The notes below the pieces were generated by a model, which was given only the letters and a program-made list of their open reading frames with translations, was not told where the DNA came from and searched no databases. From contig NZ_LSRN01000016.1 of assembly GCF_001885615.1 (NCBI RefSeq), forward strand, positions 1 to 55,501: DNA of 55,501 nucleotides, in the 5' to 3' direction. Within the stretch, counting starts at the first letter, position 1; every line of letters begins with the position of its first letter. This DNA comes from Alkalibacterium sp. 20. Lineage in GTDB: Bacteria; Bacillota; Bacilli; Lactobacillales; Carnobacteriaceae_A. The position numbers were made by a program, and so were the translations under genes. Below, piece after piece: positions 8,226-17,052 of the stretch.

Positions 8226-10889
8226 TTATTTAGCGTCGTACCAACTGTTCCCATAACTACTTTCTACTTTTAACGGTACAGCAAGCTGCACTGTGTTTTC
8301 CATTACTTCATCCACTAGTTGTTCGATTTTTTTGATCTCATCTTCTGGTACTTCAAAAATGAGTTCATCATGAACCTGCAGTAGCATCGTAGCTTTTAAG
8401 TTCTCTTCTTTGATTCTTTTATTCATTTCGATCATAGCCATTTTAAGAATATCTGCGGCACTTCCCTGAATAGGTGTATTCATAGCTGTGCGTTCAGCAA
8501 ATGATCTAAGATTGAAATTTCTTGAATTAATGTCTGGCAGGTAACGTCTTCGGTTAAACAAGGTTTCAACGTAACCTTGTTCTTTAGCTTGACGAATAAT
8601 ATCATCAATAAAGTTTTTCACCCCAGGAAAACGTTCAAAATACGTATCGATATATACCTTCGCTTCTTTTCTTGTAATATTCAAATTCTGAGACAGGCCG
8701 TAATCACTGATACCGTAGACGATCCCAAAATTCACTGCCTTGGCATCTCTACGCATATTAGGCGTTATTTCAGATGGGTTTTCAATACCAAAGACTTTCA
8801 TAGCCGTTGTCATATGAATATCTTCATTATCATTAAATGCTCTGATCAATTCTTCATCTTTAGAAATATGTGCAAGTATACGAAGTTCTATCTGGGAATA
8901 GTCAGATGCGTATATTTTCCATCCCTTTTCTCTGGGTACAAAGGCTTGTCTGATCTTTCTGCCTTCCTCTAATCTGATGGGGATGTTTTGAAGATTAGGA
9001 TCGACTGAACTCAATCTGCCCGTACGCGCAACCGTTTGTAGATATCGCGTGTGTATCCTACTCGTTTCAGGATCGATTACTTTCAATAACCCCTCAATAT
9101 ACGTGGATTGAATCTTAGAGATTTGACGGTATTCCAAAATAAATTTGACGATTGGCGCCTGATCTCTTAATTTTTCTAAAACATCCTGAGCAGTTGAGTA
9201 GCCTGTTTTCGTTTTTTTAATAACTGGATAACCCATTTTTTCAAACAGTATAACACTCAGTTGTTTAGGTGATTTAATATTGAATTCTTCCCCAGCTTCT
9301 TCATATATTCTTTGTTCAACATTATCTAAGATTTTTTTAAATTCTTCCCTCATCGTTTCTAAACGATCAGCATCTACGGTAATACCCTGAATTTCCATTT
9401 CAGCCAAAACCATGGCAAGCGGCAGTTCCATTTCTTTCAACAAATCTTCTTGTTCGTTTTCCATCAACTCTTTGTTCAATGATTCAGACAAATCATGGAT
9501 GGCTAGAATTTTTCGAGCTAAATGATCAAACATCAAGGTTTGATCCTCTGGCACTTTTATTTTCTTTCCTTTGCCGTAAACCATTTCATCCGGTGAAACA
9601 CCTGGATAATTATGTTTAGAAGCGACATCAAAAACATCACCACTGCTGCTATCCTCTGCTGTCAACAGATAAGAAGCCAGCATGATATCAAAAGTAATAC
9701 CATTTATTTTCAAGCCTTTATTGTTAAGAGCAACAAATGTCTGTTTAGCATCATACACTGTCTTGCTTTTACTTTCATCTTTTAACCACTCTTTAAACAT
9801 TTCTGAATGAACAGCCGTTTCAGTTTTGGTTACGTAAATTGTTTCATCATTCCCCCAGGCTATGGCAACAATCTCAGAATGATGATAATTTTCATCTAAT
9901 AATTCTGTATAAAGAGCCATTCCATCCGTAAACATCGATGAGTTGATCTCGTCTACAAATGTATAGTTCACTTCTTCAACATCTTCAGCTAATTCTTCCA
10001 TATATTTAGAGGTATCTAATTTTTTTAAATGTGCATTGAAATCCATTTCTTTATAAAAAGAAATAAGAGCTTCCATATTTTGACCTTCGTAATCTAATTC
10101 GTCCAGTGTGACTTTGACGGGTGCGTCTCTATCAATCGTTGCCAGTTTTTTACTTAAGAAAGCCGTTTCTTTTTCATTGATCAGATTCTCTTTACGCTTT
10201 GACTTCTTCATATCTTCAATATTCTCGTATAGATTTTCAACTGAGCCATATTCATGAAGTAGTTTCAAAGCTGTCTTTTCGCCTATTTTTGTAACTCCTG
10301 GAATGTTGTCTGAGGCATCGCCGGCAAGACCTTTCATGTCTACTATCTTGTCAGGCGTGATTCCCATTTCTTCCATTATGGAATCTTTCGTGTGCTCTTT
10401 TAAATCTTTTACACCTTTTTTAGTGATATCTATGCGCACGTGATCGGTGGCTAATTGAGTTAAGTCTCTATCGCCCGTTAATACAACGACGTCAAACCCT
10501 TTTTCTTCAGCCTCTTTTGCCAATGTTCCGATAATATCATCAGCTTCATAATTATCCAGCTCGTAACTTTTAAGTCCAAAGCCTTCCAGTAAATCTTTCA
10601 AATATGGAATTTGTTCAGCAAATTCAGAGGGCATTTTGGAACGGCCACCTTTGTACTCTTCAAAGTACTCGTGTCTGAAAGTAGTTTTTCCAGCATCAAA
10701 AGCGACCAGAGCATGTGTTGGTTTTTCCTTGCCCATAATTACTTCCAGCATGTTATGAAAGCCATATAATGCATTTGTGTGTAAGCCATTTTTATTTTTC
10801 ATGCTCTCTATTTGACTATGTAAACCATAGAATGCTCGAAAAGCCACACTATGCCCATCAATTAAAAGCAGTTTTTTATTTTCAGTCAA
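8226..10889 (-). CDS. polA: DNA polymerase I
   Basis: PolA fills gaps and removes RNA primers during replication and repair. The 887-residue product has a 5' nuclease domain (about 1-300), an exonuclease-like middle (about 300-480) and a family A polymerase domain. Motif A is YASDYSQIELR, motif B RRDAKAVNFGIVYG and motif C VHDELIFEVP. The middle domain lacks the acidic DxE pair expected for proofreading (ALYTELLD at that place), as in other Bacilli, so it is probably proofreading-deficient. The start is TTG at 10889, nine bases after AGGAG. It heads the mutM-coaE-nrdR-dnaB-dnaI run and has its own extended -10 promoter after the murC terminator. Confidence 0.97.
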   Translation of the reverse strand: MTENKKLLLIDGHSVAFRAFYGLHSQIESMKNKNGLHTNALYGFHNMLEVIMGKEKPTHALVAFDAGKTTFRHEYFEEYKGGRSKMPSEFAEQIPYLKDLLEGFGLKSYELDNYEADDIIGTLAKEAEEKGFDVVVLTGDRDLTQLATDHVRIDITKKGVKDLKEHTKDSIMEEMGITPDKIVDMKGLAGDASDNIPGVTKIGEKTALKLLHEYGSVENLYENIEDMKKSKRKENLINEKETAFLSKKLATIDRDAPVKVTLDELDYEGQNMEALISFYKEMDFNAHLKKLDTSKYMEELAEDVEEVNYTFVDEINSSMFTDGMALYTELLDENYHHSEIVAIAWGNDETIYVTKTETAVHSEMFKEWLKDESKSKTVYDAKQTFVALNNKGLKINGITFDIMLASYLLTAEDSSSGDVFDVASKHNYPGVSPDEMVYGKGKKIKVPEDQTLMFDHLARKILAIHDLSESLNKELMENEQEDLLKEMELPLAMVLAEMEIQGITVDADRLETMREEFKKILDNVEQRIYEEAGEEFNIKSPKQLSVILFEKMGYPVIKKTKTGYSTAQDVLEKLRDQAPIVKFILEYRQISKIQSTYIEGLLKVIDPETSRIHTRYLQTVARTGRLSSVDPNLQNIPIRLEEGRKIRQAFVPREKGWKIYASDYSQIELRILAHISKDEELIRAFNDNEDIHMTTAMKVFGIENPSEITPNMRRDAKAVNFGIVYGISDYGLSQNLNITRKEAKVYIDTYFERFPGVKNFIDDIIRQAKEQGYVETLFNRRRYLPDINSRNFNLRSFAERTAMNTPIQGSAADILKMAMIEMNKRIKEENLKATMLLQVHDELIFEVPEDEIKKIEQLVDEVMENTVQLAVPLKVESSYGNSWYDAK

Positions 10890-10922
10890 TATACTTCACT
10901 CCTAGTTGTCCATCCTACGACT

Positions 10923-10931
10923 ATAATATCA
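10923..10931 (-). promoter_or_regulatory. Extended -10 promoter for polA
   Basis: The minus strand reads TGA-TATTAT at 10931-10923, about 34 nt before the polA TTG, immediately downstream of the murC terminator U-tract. The -35 (TTTTTC) is weak, which an extended -10 can tolerate. Confidence 0.5.
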
Positions 10932-10950
10932 AACTTTCGGCGATAGAAAA

Positions 10951-11035
10951 AGAGAACGTACTTGAGAGCTCCCACTACTTCAACCAATACAGCACGTTGT
11001 AGTTTAAGTAGACTGCTCATAAGTACCTTCTCTCT
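10951..11035 (-). terminator. Long multi-stem hairpin after murC, probable terminator
   Basis: About 85 nt form one extended imperfect hairpin. Outer arms AGAGAAGGTACTT...GAGC pair with GCTC...AAGTACGTTCTCT, inner CTACTT pairs with AAGTAG, and an apical CAAC/GTTG pair closes the loop. A U5 follows on the minus strand. It separates murC from the polA promoter. It is much longer than usual terminators here. Confidence 0.65.
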
Positions 11036-11041
11036 AAAGGT

Positions 11042-12370
11042 TTAATTAATAGCTTGAGACTGGCTTAAAATGCGTTCAAAAGCATGTTCAAATTTTTCTA
11101 CGTCCCCTGCTCCCATAAATATAACAACTTGATTTTTATGTTTCAAAAGCGGTGACATATCTTCTTCAGTCAATATTTCTTTACCTTTTTCTGTCTTATC
11201 GAGTAAGTCTTTGATCGTCACTTTACCCTCTTGCTCTCTGGCTGATGTAAATATATCACATAAATATACTGCATCCGCTAAATCCAAGGCTTCCCCAAAT
11301 TCATCCAGCAAAGCAATCGTTCGACTGAATGTATGCGGCTGGAATACTGCAACGATTTCTTTATCAGGATACTTTTGATGAGCTGCATCAAGTGTTGCTC
11401 TGATTTCAGTAGGATGATGAGCGTAATCATCGATAATGACCGTATCCATAACATTTTTTTCAGTGAAACGTCTTTTAACACCTTCAAATGACATTAACTG
11501 TTCTTTGACTTTATCCTGATCTAGTCCTTCGTAATGAGCGAGAGCGATAACGGATAAAGCGTTCTGGATATTGTGTTTACCGAACGATGGAATAGTAAAG
11601 CGTCCGTAAAAGTCTCCTCGGACGTACACATCAAAATCAGAACCATGGGTAGAGCGTTCAATATTTTTGGCTTGAAAATCATTGTATTCATCAAAACCAT
11701 AATAAACGATAGGCACAGATGCGTTTAATCGTTGTAATCTCATATCATCTCCACAAGCAAAAATTGCTTGTTTTATTTGTTGTGAAAATTCCAGAAATGC
11801 ATCTTGAACATCTTCAATGCTTTCAAAATAATCTGGATGATCAAAATCAATATTCGTAATGATGGCATAATCCGTTGCATAGGCTAAGAAATGTCTTCTA
11901 TACTCACATGCTTCCAAGACAAAGTATTTAGCATCTTTTACGCCGCTACCCGTTCCATCACCAATTAAATAACTAGTATCTTTAATGCCACTCAATACAT
12001 GAGCGAGCAAGCCTGTCGTACTCGTTTTTCCGTGAGAACCGGTAACAGCAATACTCGTGTGCTGATTACTCAGTTCTCCTAAAAAATCATGGTACCTTTT
12101 CACAGTAAGACCTAACTCTTTGGCGCGAACGATTTCCTCATGCGAATCAGGAAAAGCATTTCCGGCAATTATAGTCATGCCTTCTTTAATATTGTCTTTA
12201 TCGAAAACAAACATTGGGATGTTCGCTTCTTCCAGATTTTTCTGAGTGAAAAAGTATTTCTTCACATCAGAACCTTGTACTTTAAATCCCTTGTCTTGAA
12301 GAATCAGTGCCAAAGCACTCATGCCTGATCCTTTAATTCCTACGAAATGGTATAGTGTTTCTTGATTCAT
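11042..12370 (-). CDS. murC: UDP-N-acetylmuramate--L-alanine ligase
   Basis: MurC adds L-alanine to UDP-MurNAc, the first amino acid of the peptidoglycan stem peptide, in the cytoplasm with ATP. The N-terminal Rossmann motif [11 protein letters not shown], the P-loop [11 protein letters not shown] and the central ACEYRRHF and [10 protein letters not shown] segments are diagnostic. The frame opens at 12388, but the ATG at 12370 ([11 protein letters not shown]) follows GGAGG by 11 bases and matches family N-termini, giving 442 aa. It is the first gene after its own promoter at 12406-12434. It lies downstream of the unknown ORF and ytpR, as in Bacillus, where the translocase gene sftA occupies the intervening position. 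Confidence 0.97.
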   Translation of the reverse strand: MNQETLYHFVGIKGSGMSALALILQDKGFKVQGSDVKKYFFTQKNLEEANIPMFVFDKDNIKEGMTIIAGNAFPDSHEEIVRAKELGLTVKRYHDFLGELSNQHTSIAVTGSHGKTSTTGLLAHVLSGIKDTSYLIGDGTGSGVKDAKYFVLEACEYRRHFLAYATDYAIITNIDFDHPDYFESIEDVQDAFLEFSQQIKQAIFACGDDMRLQRLNASVPIVYYGFDEYNDFQAKNIERSTHGSDFDVYVRGDFYGRFTIPSFGKHNIQNALSVIALAHYEGLDQDKVKEQLMSFEGVKRRFTEKNVMDTVIIDDYAHHPTEIRATLDAAHQKYPDKEIVAVFQPHTFSRTIALLDEFGEALDLADAVYLCDIFTSAREQEGKVTIKDLLDKTEKGKEILTEEDMSPLLKHKNQVVIFMGAGDVEKFEHAFERILSQSQAIN

Positions 12371-12405
12371 TATAAAAAAGGCCTCCAATTATCTCTAACA
12401 TGCTA

Positions 12406-12434
12406 ATTTTACATCGTTATATACTATATGGCAA
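12406..12434 (-). promoter_or_regulatory. Promoter of murC
   Basis: The minus strand shows TTGCCA (12434-12429) and TAAAAT (12411-12406) with a 17-base spacer, about 36 nt before the murC start. Confidence 0.65.
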
Positions 12435-12513
12435 ATAGACAAAAAAAGCTAGTGATACGTTATTATTGTTAAAAAGCGCTAATAAACCCGTTAATTTTCA
12501 AATAACATCAGCT

Positions 12514-13083
12514 TTATGCTTTATCTTTATAATTAAACAAGCCAGGCACATTTCGTTTTTCACTATTGTTTCCACTTATTTCTTCTTCCATTATCGCTGC
12601 AAGTGTCCGATTTAAGCCAAACGATTTTTTTGTCAATTTCATAGATTGGATTTGAGGTAAAACCTTTTTCTTTGAATCCCCAACCTCTTCTATACTTTGA
12701 GATGTGCTTTCACGCCATAAAATTTCCAGTTCTTCTGTTACATGTTTTTCATATACGATAAAATCTTTTTTTTCTTTTTGCATGTCTGCTTTTAATTTAT
12801 CGTAATTCAATGTATTTTTCATTTGTTCTTTTGGTTTGTGATAGCCGTAGATAGGAGAAGGTACTCTGCTCACTTCAAAAGGAGGAGAAATATACACTCT
12901 TCGTCTGTCTTCCTCTTTATGAGTCAGATACTCCTTGAATCCTTTTTCTACATTTTCTCTACTTTTCACATGTTTTGGGAGTGAATAGGAGTCGTCAAAA
13001 GAAACTTGCTTCTTTTTTTTGCTTTTATGACTTTCTTCATTTTTATTTGTCGTTTCAAAAAAATCTGTATACTTAGAAGTCAT
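12514..13083 (-). CDS. Uncharacterised hydrophilic protein in the SftA position
   Basis: I do not recognise a catalytic family. The 189-aa product is hydrophilic, lysine- and glutamate-rich, with a basic KSKKKK patch near residue 22. It has no signal peptide, membrane segment or nucleotide-binding motif. Two ordered-looking stretches stand out: PPFEVSRVPSPIYGYHK (about 67-83) and NRTLAAIMEEE near 158-168. In other Bacilli the gene between ytpR and murC encodes the DNA translocase SftA. Its disordered linker, as I recall it, carries similar PF-x-V...VPSPIYG strings. The ORF may therefore be a relic or reduced version that has lost the FtsK-type motor; this is inference. A good ribosome site (AAGGAGG, six bases) precedes the ATG, so it is probably translated. 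It follows ytpR by 34 bp. Confidence 0.75.
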   Translation of the reverse strand: MTSKYTDFFETTNKNEESHKSKKKKQVSFDDSYSLPKHVKSRENVEKGFKEYLTHKEEDRRRVYISPPFEVSRVPSPIYGYHKPKEQMKNTLNYDKLKADMQKEKKDFIVYEKHVTEELEILWRESTSQSIEEVGDSKKKVLPQIQSMKLTKKSFGLNRTLAAIMEEEISGNNSEKRNVPGLFNYKDKA

Positions 13084-13117
13084 CGTTTCCCTCCTTCGTC
13101 TCGACTAAAAAATCAGA

Positions 13118-13723
13118 TTATAATGTGAATTCTGTTCCTGTCTCCATATCATCATCCAGAACCATAATCCCATCATATTCTTGAGGCAAGCCAAGTTCTC
13201 TTGCAGAGCAAACCATTCCTTCGCTGCTTACTCCTTTTAGTTCACCCGGCCATATAATTAAGCCATTTGGCATTATTGTTCCCACTTTGGCAACAACGAC
13301 TTTTTGTCCTTGAGCAATATTGCTTGCTCCGCAAACAATTTGTACTTCTTTGCCATCATTTATCTCTGTGTGTGTGACACTTAAATGATCTGATCCTTCT
13401 ACAGGTTCGCATTTTTTTATATAACCTACAACGAAATTCGGACCATTCGCGGCTTCAAGTGTTCTTTCGAAGTCGGCCTCTATAATTAAATTATTCAGTT
13501 TTTCAATATTTCCTTCCGATAACGTAACAGGGCCATTGTTTAGATTTTTTAAATGGGTTGAGGCATTAAATAAATTATAACCTACAATACTATGTGTTTC
13601 CTTATTTTTAATTGCCACCAAATCTCCAGACTTGCTGGCTTCTTGAACATCACTTTCACTTTTCTCGAATAAAATCATTAGTGTATCTTTTAGTCCATTG
13701 TTATTATAGGTACTTACAAACAT
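13118..13723 (-). CDS. ytpR: YtpR family tRNA-binding-domain protein
   Basis: This is a conserved Firmicutes protein of unknown cellular role with a C-terminal EMAP/tRBD OB-fold like that of the PheT N-terminus. The 201-aa product has an N-terminal DUF4479-type region (about 1-90). The tRNA-binding fold follows from about 93, with CEPVEGSDHLSV, IVCGASNI and VAKVGTIMPNGL, the usual landmarks. Its ATG follows AAGGAG by eight bases. In Bacillus, ytpR is linked to a thioredoxin-like gene (ytpP) and sftA; here the peptidase gene pepA lies directly upstream and no thioredoxin is present. Function beyond tRNA binding is not established. Confidence 0.93.
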   Translation of the reverse strand: MFVSTYNNNGLKDTLMILFEKSESDVQEASKSGDLVAIKNKETHSIVGYNLFNASTHLKNLNNGPVTLSEGNIEKLNNLIIEADFERTLEAANGPNFVVGYIKKCEPVEGSDHLSVTHTEINDGKEVQIVCGASNIAQGQKVVVAKVGTIMPNGLIIWPGELKGVSSEGMVCSARELGLPQEYDGIMVLDDDMETGTEFTL

Positions 13724-13762
13724 ATCGCGTTCTCCTTTTAGTGTTTATATTATTATTATATA

Positions 13763-14851
13763 TTATTTATTCAGCTTTAACGTTTCTAAAGTGGAACGAT
13801 CAAACGACTTCACGACTTGATAGGCCATTTCTCTCGCTGCTTCATAATCATCAATTCTGAACAATGACTGGTGCGTATGAATATATCTAGCCGGGACGCC
13901 AATCACTGCGCTAGGGATGCCTTCATTAAGCTGGTGAGCGGCTACCGCATCAGTTCCGCCTTTTGAAACGAAATACTGGTAGGGAATATCATGAGTTTCA
14001 GCTGTATCCAGTAAAAAATCTTTCATTTCTTTCGACAATATCATTCCCGGGTCTTGAAATCTTAGCAAGAACCCTTCACCTAAACGCCCAAAAGCTTCTT
14101 CATCTCCGTTTAAATCATCGGCCGGTGAACAATCAACCGCAATAAATGCATCAGGATCAAATTTTCTCACCGCACCTTTGGTTCCACGCAAGCCTACTTC
14201 TTCTTGGACATTAGCGCCGGCAATAAGTGTGTTAGGTAAAGAATCATCCTTTAATTTCTCAAGTAATTCGAGCACCAAAGTCACACCAAATCGGTTATCC
14301 CATGCTTTCCCTAAAAATGCTTTGCCATTGGCTAGTTCAACAGTCTCTACTTTTGGAACAATGGCATCACCAGGTCTTACGCCGTACTCTTCAGCTTCAT
14401 CTTTAGATTCAAATCCACCATCAAACAAGATATCCTCAATCGATGGCTTGGCTGAGTCTTCATATTTGAGTAAATGAGGCGGGATAGAAGACGAGACAAC
14501 TGGATAATTTCCATTTCTCGTTTGCAGTGTATACCTTTGAGCTGACACAACGTAAGGATTCCAACCACCTAATGGCAATACTTTAATCAACCCTTTCTTG
14601 GTAATAGCTGATACCATAAAACCAACTTCGTCCATGTGGGCAGCAATCATTAATTTAGGCGCATCAATTTGAGAAGAGTGTTTAATACCGAATATTCCAC
14701 CCAATCCATCATAACCGATTTCATCAACATACGGTTTCATTTCATCACGCATAAAGGTTCTCACTGCATGTTCAAATCCGCTAGTTCCTTGTAATTCAGT
14801 CGTCTTCTTAATTAGCTCTTTAGTTTTCATTTTTTTGTAGTCCTTGCTCAT
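13763..14851 (-). CDS. pepA: M42 family glutamyl aminopeptidase
   Basis: This is a cobalt/zinc metallo-aminopeptidase of the M42 clan that trims N-terminal acidic residues from peptides in the cytoplasm, forming dodecameric shells. The two-metal ligand set is intact: His72 and Asp74 (AAHMDEVG), Asp185 (WDNRFG), Glu217/Glu218 (QEEVG), Asp240 and His325 (YIHTHQ). The length of 362 aa is normal. The ATG follows AAAGGA by about nine bases. It has its own promoter, divergent from the small membrane-protein gene. It precedes ytpR by 39 bp and may be co-transcribed with it. Confidence 0.95.
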   Translation of the reverse strand: MSKDYKKMKTKELIKKTTELQGTSGFEHAVRTFMRDEMKPYVDEIGYDGLGGIFGIKHSSQIDAPKLMIAAHMDEVGFMVSAITKKGLIKVLPLGGWNPYVVSAQRYTLQTRNGNYPVVSSSIPPHLLKYEDSAKPSIEDILFDGGFESKDEAEEYGVRPGDAIVPKVETVELANGKAFLGKAWDNRFGVTLVLELLEKLKDDSLPNTLIAGANVQEEVGLRGTKGAVRKFDPDAFIAVDCSPADDLNGDEEAFGRLGEGFLLRFQDPGMILSKEMKDFLLDTAETHDIPYQYFVSKGGTDAVAAHQLNEGIPSAVIGVPARYIHTHQSLFRIDDYEAAREMAYQVVKSFDRSTLETLKLNK

Positions 14852-14894
14852 AATTTAAAATCCTTTCACTATATGTATTAACCCATTCTTTATT

Positions 14895-14924
14895 ATTATA
14901 CACAAAATATCCTTCAATTTTAAA
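14895..14924 (-). promoter_or_regulatory. Promoter of pepA
   Basis: The minus strand has a perfect TATAAT (14900-14895) with a weak TTTAAA (14924-14919) 18 bases upstream. It lies back-to-back with the promoter of the plus-strand gene at 15001. Confidence 0.55.
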
Positions 14925-14937
14925 CTTTACTTTTCTA

Positions 14938-14966
14938 TTACACTTCATCTGCGTGTGTGATAAAAT
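14938..14966 (+). promoter_or_regulatory. Promoter of the small membrane-protein gene
   Basis: TTACAC (14938-14943), a 17-base spacer and TAAAAT (14961-14966) lie 34 nt before the GTG start. The region is divergent from pepA. Confidence 0.65.
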
Positions 14967-15000
14967 AGACCTAACCTATAAATGTAAAGGAGGAGTCACT

Positions 15001-15354
15001 GTGTTTCAATCGAAAAAAATGAAATGGTCTCATTATTCTTCTCAAGAATGGACACTTCTTTCAATCGTTCTTGCGTTCTTTTTTCTTCTTGGTATGCTTT
15101 CGTTTAAGCAATATAGTAAAAACAAAGCTTTAAAAGCAGATGATATATTAAAAGATGTAAAAAAAGAATTTCTAAAAGAAGGCACACTAGATGGATCTTG
15201 GATAGAGTTAACAAAAGTACCTTGGAAGAAATTCGCTCATAAAACGGATGTGTACTATGGTGGTATTTCTCGTTATGAGGACTACAAGCTGGTTCAGTAT
15301 GAATTTATCGCTGACGCATATTCAGGTAGTATCATCGATATATATCGCGTATAA
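15001..15354 (+). CDS. Small membrane-anchored PepSY-like protein
   Basis: The longest frame starts at 14953, but GGAGG ends seven bases before the GTG at 15001 and the earlier codons overlap the promoter, so I start there (117 aa). One membrane segment (about residues 19-37, TLLSIVLAFFFLLGMLSF) is followed by a basic anchor. The extracellular C-terminal part ends in alternating aromatic strands (YYGGISRYEDYKLVQYEF...) typical of PepSY-like modules. Homologous small proteins are often found beside pepA and trmB in lactic acid bacteria. PepSY modules are thought to inhibit peptidases, but no target is shown here. It is a monocistronic gene with a strong terminator shared with trmB. Confidence 0.85.
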   Translation: MFQSKKMKWSHYSSQEWTLLSIVLAFFFLLGMLSFKQYSKNKALKADDILKDVKKEFLKEGTLDGSWIELTKVPWKKFAHKTDVYYGGISRYEDYKLVQYEFIADAYSGSIIDIYRV

Positions 15355-15371
15355 TCGCCGTCTATATAATT

Positions 15372-15410
15372 AAAAAGCCAAATTGTTCTTAGGGACAATT
15401 TGGCTTTTTA
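15372..15410. terminator. Bidirectional terminator
   Basis: The perfect arms AAAAAGCCAAATTGT and ACAATTTGGCTTTTT enclose an 8-base loop. It serves the plus-strand membrane-protein gene and the minus-strand trmB, which converge here. Confidence 0.93.
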
Positions 15411-15422
15411 ATATTATATAGA

Positions 15423-16067
15423 TTATTTTTTTGGAAATTGCAGAACAGCTTTATATATTCGCTTGCCTTTTTTGGAGAATTTTTCTTCGTACTCGGTCAT
15501 AACATTCTCTTTAACATCACTTCGATGCAAATCGAGATAAACTTCAGTAAGCTTCACAGGATAATTAGAAAAACTAACTAAAGAATATTCAAATAATTTC
15601 TGATTATCTGTTTTAAAATGCAACTCACCATTCGAATTTAAAATGTTCTCATAGACAGCTAAAAATGTTTTGTAGGTCAATCGTCTTTTTTCGTGACGAT
15701 TTTTTGGCCAAGGATCTGAAAAAGTTAAATAAATGCGATCTATTTCATCTTCTTCAAAATAGTGCGTTAAGTCACTCGCATTCACCTGCAACAACTGCAC
15801 ATTCGGCAAGTCTTCTTCTATCTGTTTTTCTAGAACTGCTATGATAACACTCGATAGTAACTCAACACCTACAAAATTGATTGCAGGATACTTTTTGGCC
15901 ATCTCCATAATAAACTGGCCTTTTCCGCATCCAATTTCAATATGAATTGGATTTTCATTACCGAATCGTTTCTGCCAATGCCCCTTAATTTCTAAGGGAT
16001 CATTAACGACATATTGAGAATATTCTTCTAATTTATCTATCGCATGGGGTTTATGACGTAATCTCAT
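15423..16067 (-). CDS. trmB: tRNA (guanine-N7-)-methyltransferase
   Basis: TrmB forms m7G at position 46 of tRNA using S-adenosylmethionine. The 214-aa product has the SAM-binding IEIGCGKGQFI, the TFSDPWPKNRHEKRRL tRNA/catalytic segment and the conserved C-terminal TEYEEKF. Two in-frame ATGs occur (16073 and 16067). GGAG abuts the first but sits seven bases from the second, and MRLRHKP is the family N-terminus, so 16067 is the start. It follows ccrZ with a terminator hairpin between, an order also seen in streptococci and Bacillus (ytmP-ytmQ). Confidence 0.96.
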   Translation of the reverse strand: MRLRHKPHAIDKLEEYSQYVVNDPLEIKGHWQKRFGNENPIHIEIGCGKGQFIMEMAKKYPAINFVGVELLSSVIIAVLEKQIEEDLPNVQLLQVNASDLTHYFEEDEIDRIYLTFSDPWPKNRHEKRRLTYKTFLAVYENILNSNGELHFKTDNQKLFEYSLVSFSNYPVKLTEVYLDLHRSDVKENVMTEYEEKFSKKGKRIYKAVLQFPKK

Positions 16068-16093
16068 TCTCATTCTCCTTCATTCTATTCAAT

Positions 16094-16129
16094 AAAAAAG
16101 GGGTCAGATTGAAAATCTGACCCTTTTTT
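16094..16129. terminator. Terminator overlapping the ccrZ stop codon
   Basis: The near-perfect arms AAAAAAGGGGTCAGATT and AATCTGACCCTTTTTT have a tiny loop and T-runs on both strands. The ccrZ stop codon lies within its distal arm. It limits but probably does not abolish readthrough into trmB. Confidence 0.88.
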
Positions 16130-16919
16130 AAGTTTTAATTAGCTTTAATGTAACATTTAACTTGATCAACTCATTGTTCATTCGGATATAATCCTGTTTT
16201 TTATGATTACTTTTCAAATCATTTAAAATATTTAAAAGAGCATACCAATAAACTTTATCTTTTGAAAAACCACCACTTAAGAAGTAATCAGTGTTTAACC
16301 ACTCATCCCAGCTGTCAGGATGTATATAACGTGCCATCAACTGACTCATATCGTAACAAGCATCCGATATAATAACTGAATCCCAATCAACTAAGTATAA
16401 ATGATTTTCATTAGACAACAGCAGATTTTTATGTGAAATATCTCCGTGACACACAACTTTATCATCATTACTTGTTTCATCAGGTATGTTTTCTCTCAAA
16501 TAAATGATGGCTTCTCTTATTAAAGGATGAGTTCTAAGATCAGTAGCTAAGTCAGAAAGCGAATCGTTATAGAAATCAGATGGATTTAAAACTTTACCGC
16601 CAAGCCTCATCAACATACGTTTTAAACTTTGAGAATAATGGACCTTGCGAATAATATCAAGCACATTCGACATGTGCATTTCTTCTTTATGAAGCGTTCT
16701 TCCGCTGCACCATTCTTGTGCTGTTAAGACGTCTCCGTTACCCGTTCTTTTTGTCCACACTAGTTTAGGTGAAATGCCTTCTAGGGATAAGGCTGCTAAA
16801 AATGGAGAAGAATTACGTTTCAAAAATAATCGTTCTTCATTTCTCGTCCCCATATATGCTTGACCTGTTTCTCCACCGATAGGATGTAATTGCCACCCCG
16901 ATTCTCTTTCAAACTCCAT
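16128..16919 (-). CDS. ccrZ: Phosphotransferase-fold protein CcrZ/YtmP
   Basis: This is an APH/choline-kinase-fold protein. The Brenner-type loop is CHGDISHKNLLL and the metal-binding segment is YLVDWDS, around residues 170-195 of 263. Homologues next to trmB include Bacillus YtmP and pneumococcal CcrZ, which was shown to time replication initiation through DnaA. Assignment to that group rests on the fold plus the ccrZ-trmB neighbourhood. A small-molecule substrate has been proposed in the family, but none is evident here. AAAGGA lies ten bases before the ATG, and a sigma-A promoter lies upstream at 16980-17008. Confidence 0.85.
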   Translation of the reverse strand: MEFERESGWQLHPIGGETGQAYMGTRNEERLFLKRNSSPFLAALSLEGISPKLVWTKRTGNGDVLTAQEWCSGRTLHKEEMHMSNVLDIIRKVHYSQSLKRMLMRLGGKVLNPSDFYNDSLSDLATDLRTHPLIREAIIYLRENIPDETSNDDKVVCHGDISHKNLLLSNENHLYLVDWDSVIISDACYDMSQLMARYIHPDSWDEWLNTDYFLSGGFSKDKVYWYALLNILNDLKSNHKKQDYIRMNNELIKLNVTLKLIKT

Positions 16920-16979
16920 ATTTACTCAATCCTTTTTAATCTTTAGTCAAACAATGGTAAATACATTGATGCACCTTCT

Positions 16980-17008
16980 ATTGTAGAAAGAAAATAACGC
17001 ATCGTCAA
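16980..17008 (-). promoter_or_regulatory. Promoter of ccrZ-trmB
   Basis: The minus strand reads TTGACG (17008-17003), a 17-base spacer and TACAAT (16985-16980), which is close to consensus. The gap between the dat stop and ccrZ holds nothing else recognisable. Confidence 0.8.
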
Positions 17009-17052
17009 GCGCATGCATGTTCTTTTTTGTTTTCTTGAGAAAAACACCTCAT

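Noticed and set aside
17020-17052. GTTTTC/GAAAAAC hairpin after dat as terminator
   Set aside because: The stem is short and AU-only, and the minus strand lacks a U-tract after it.
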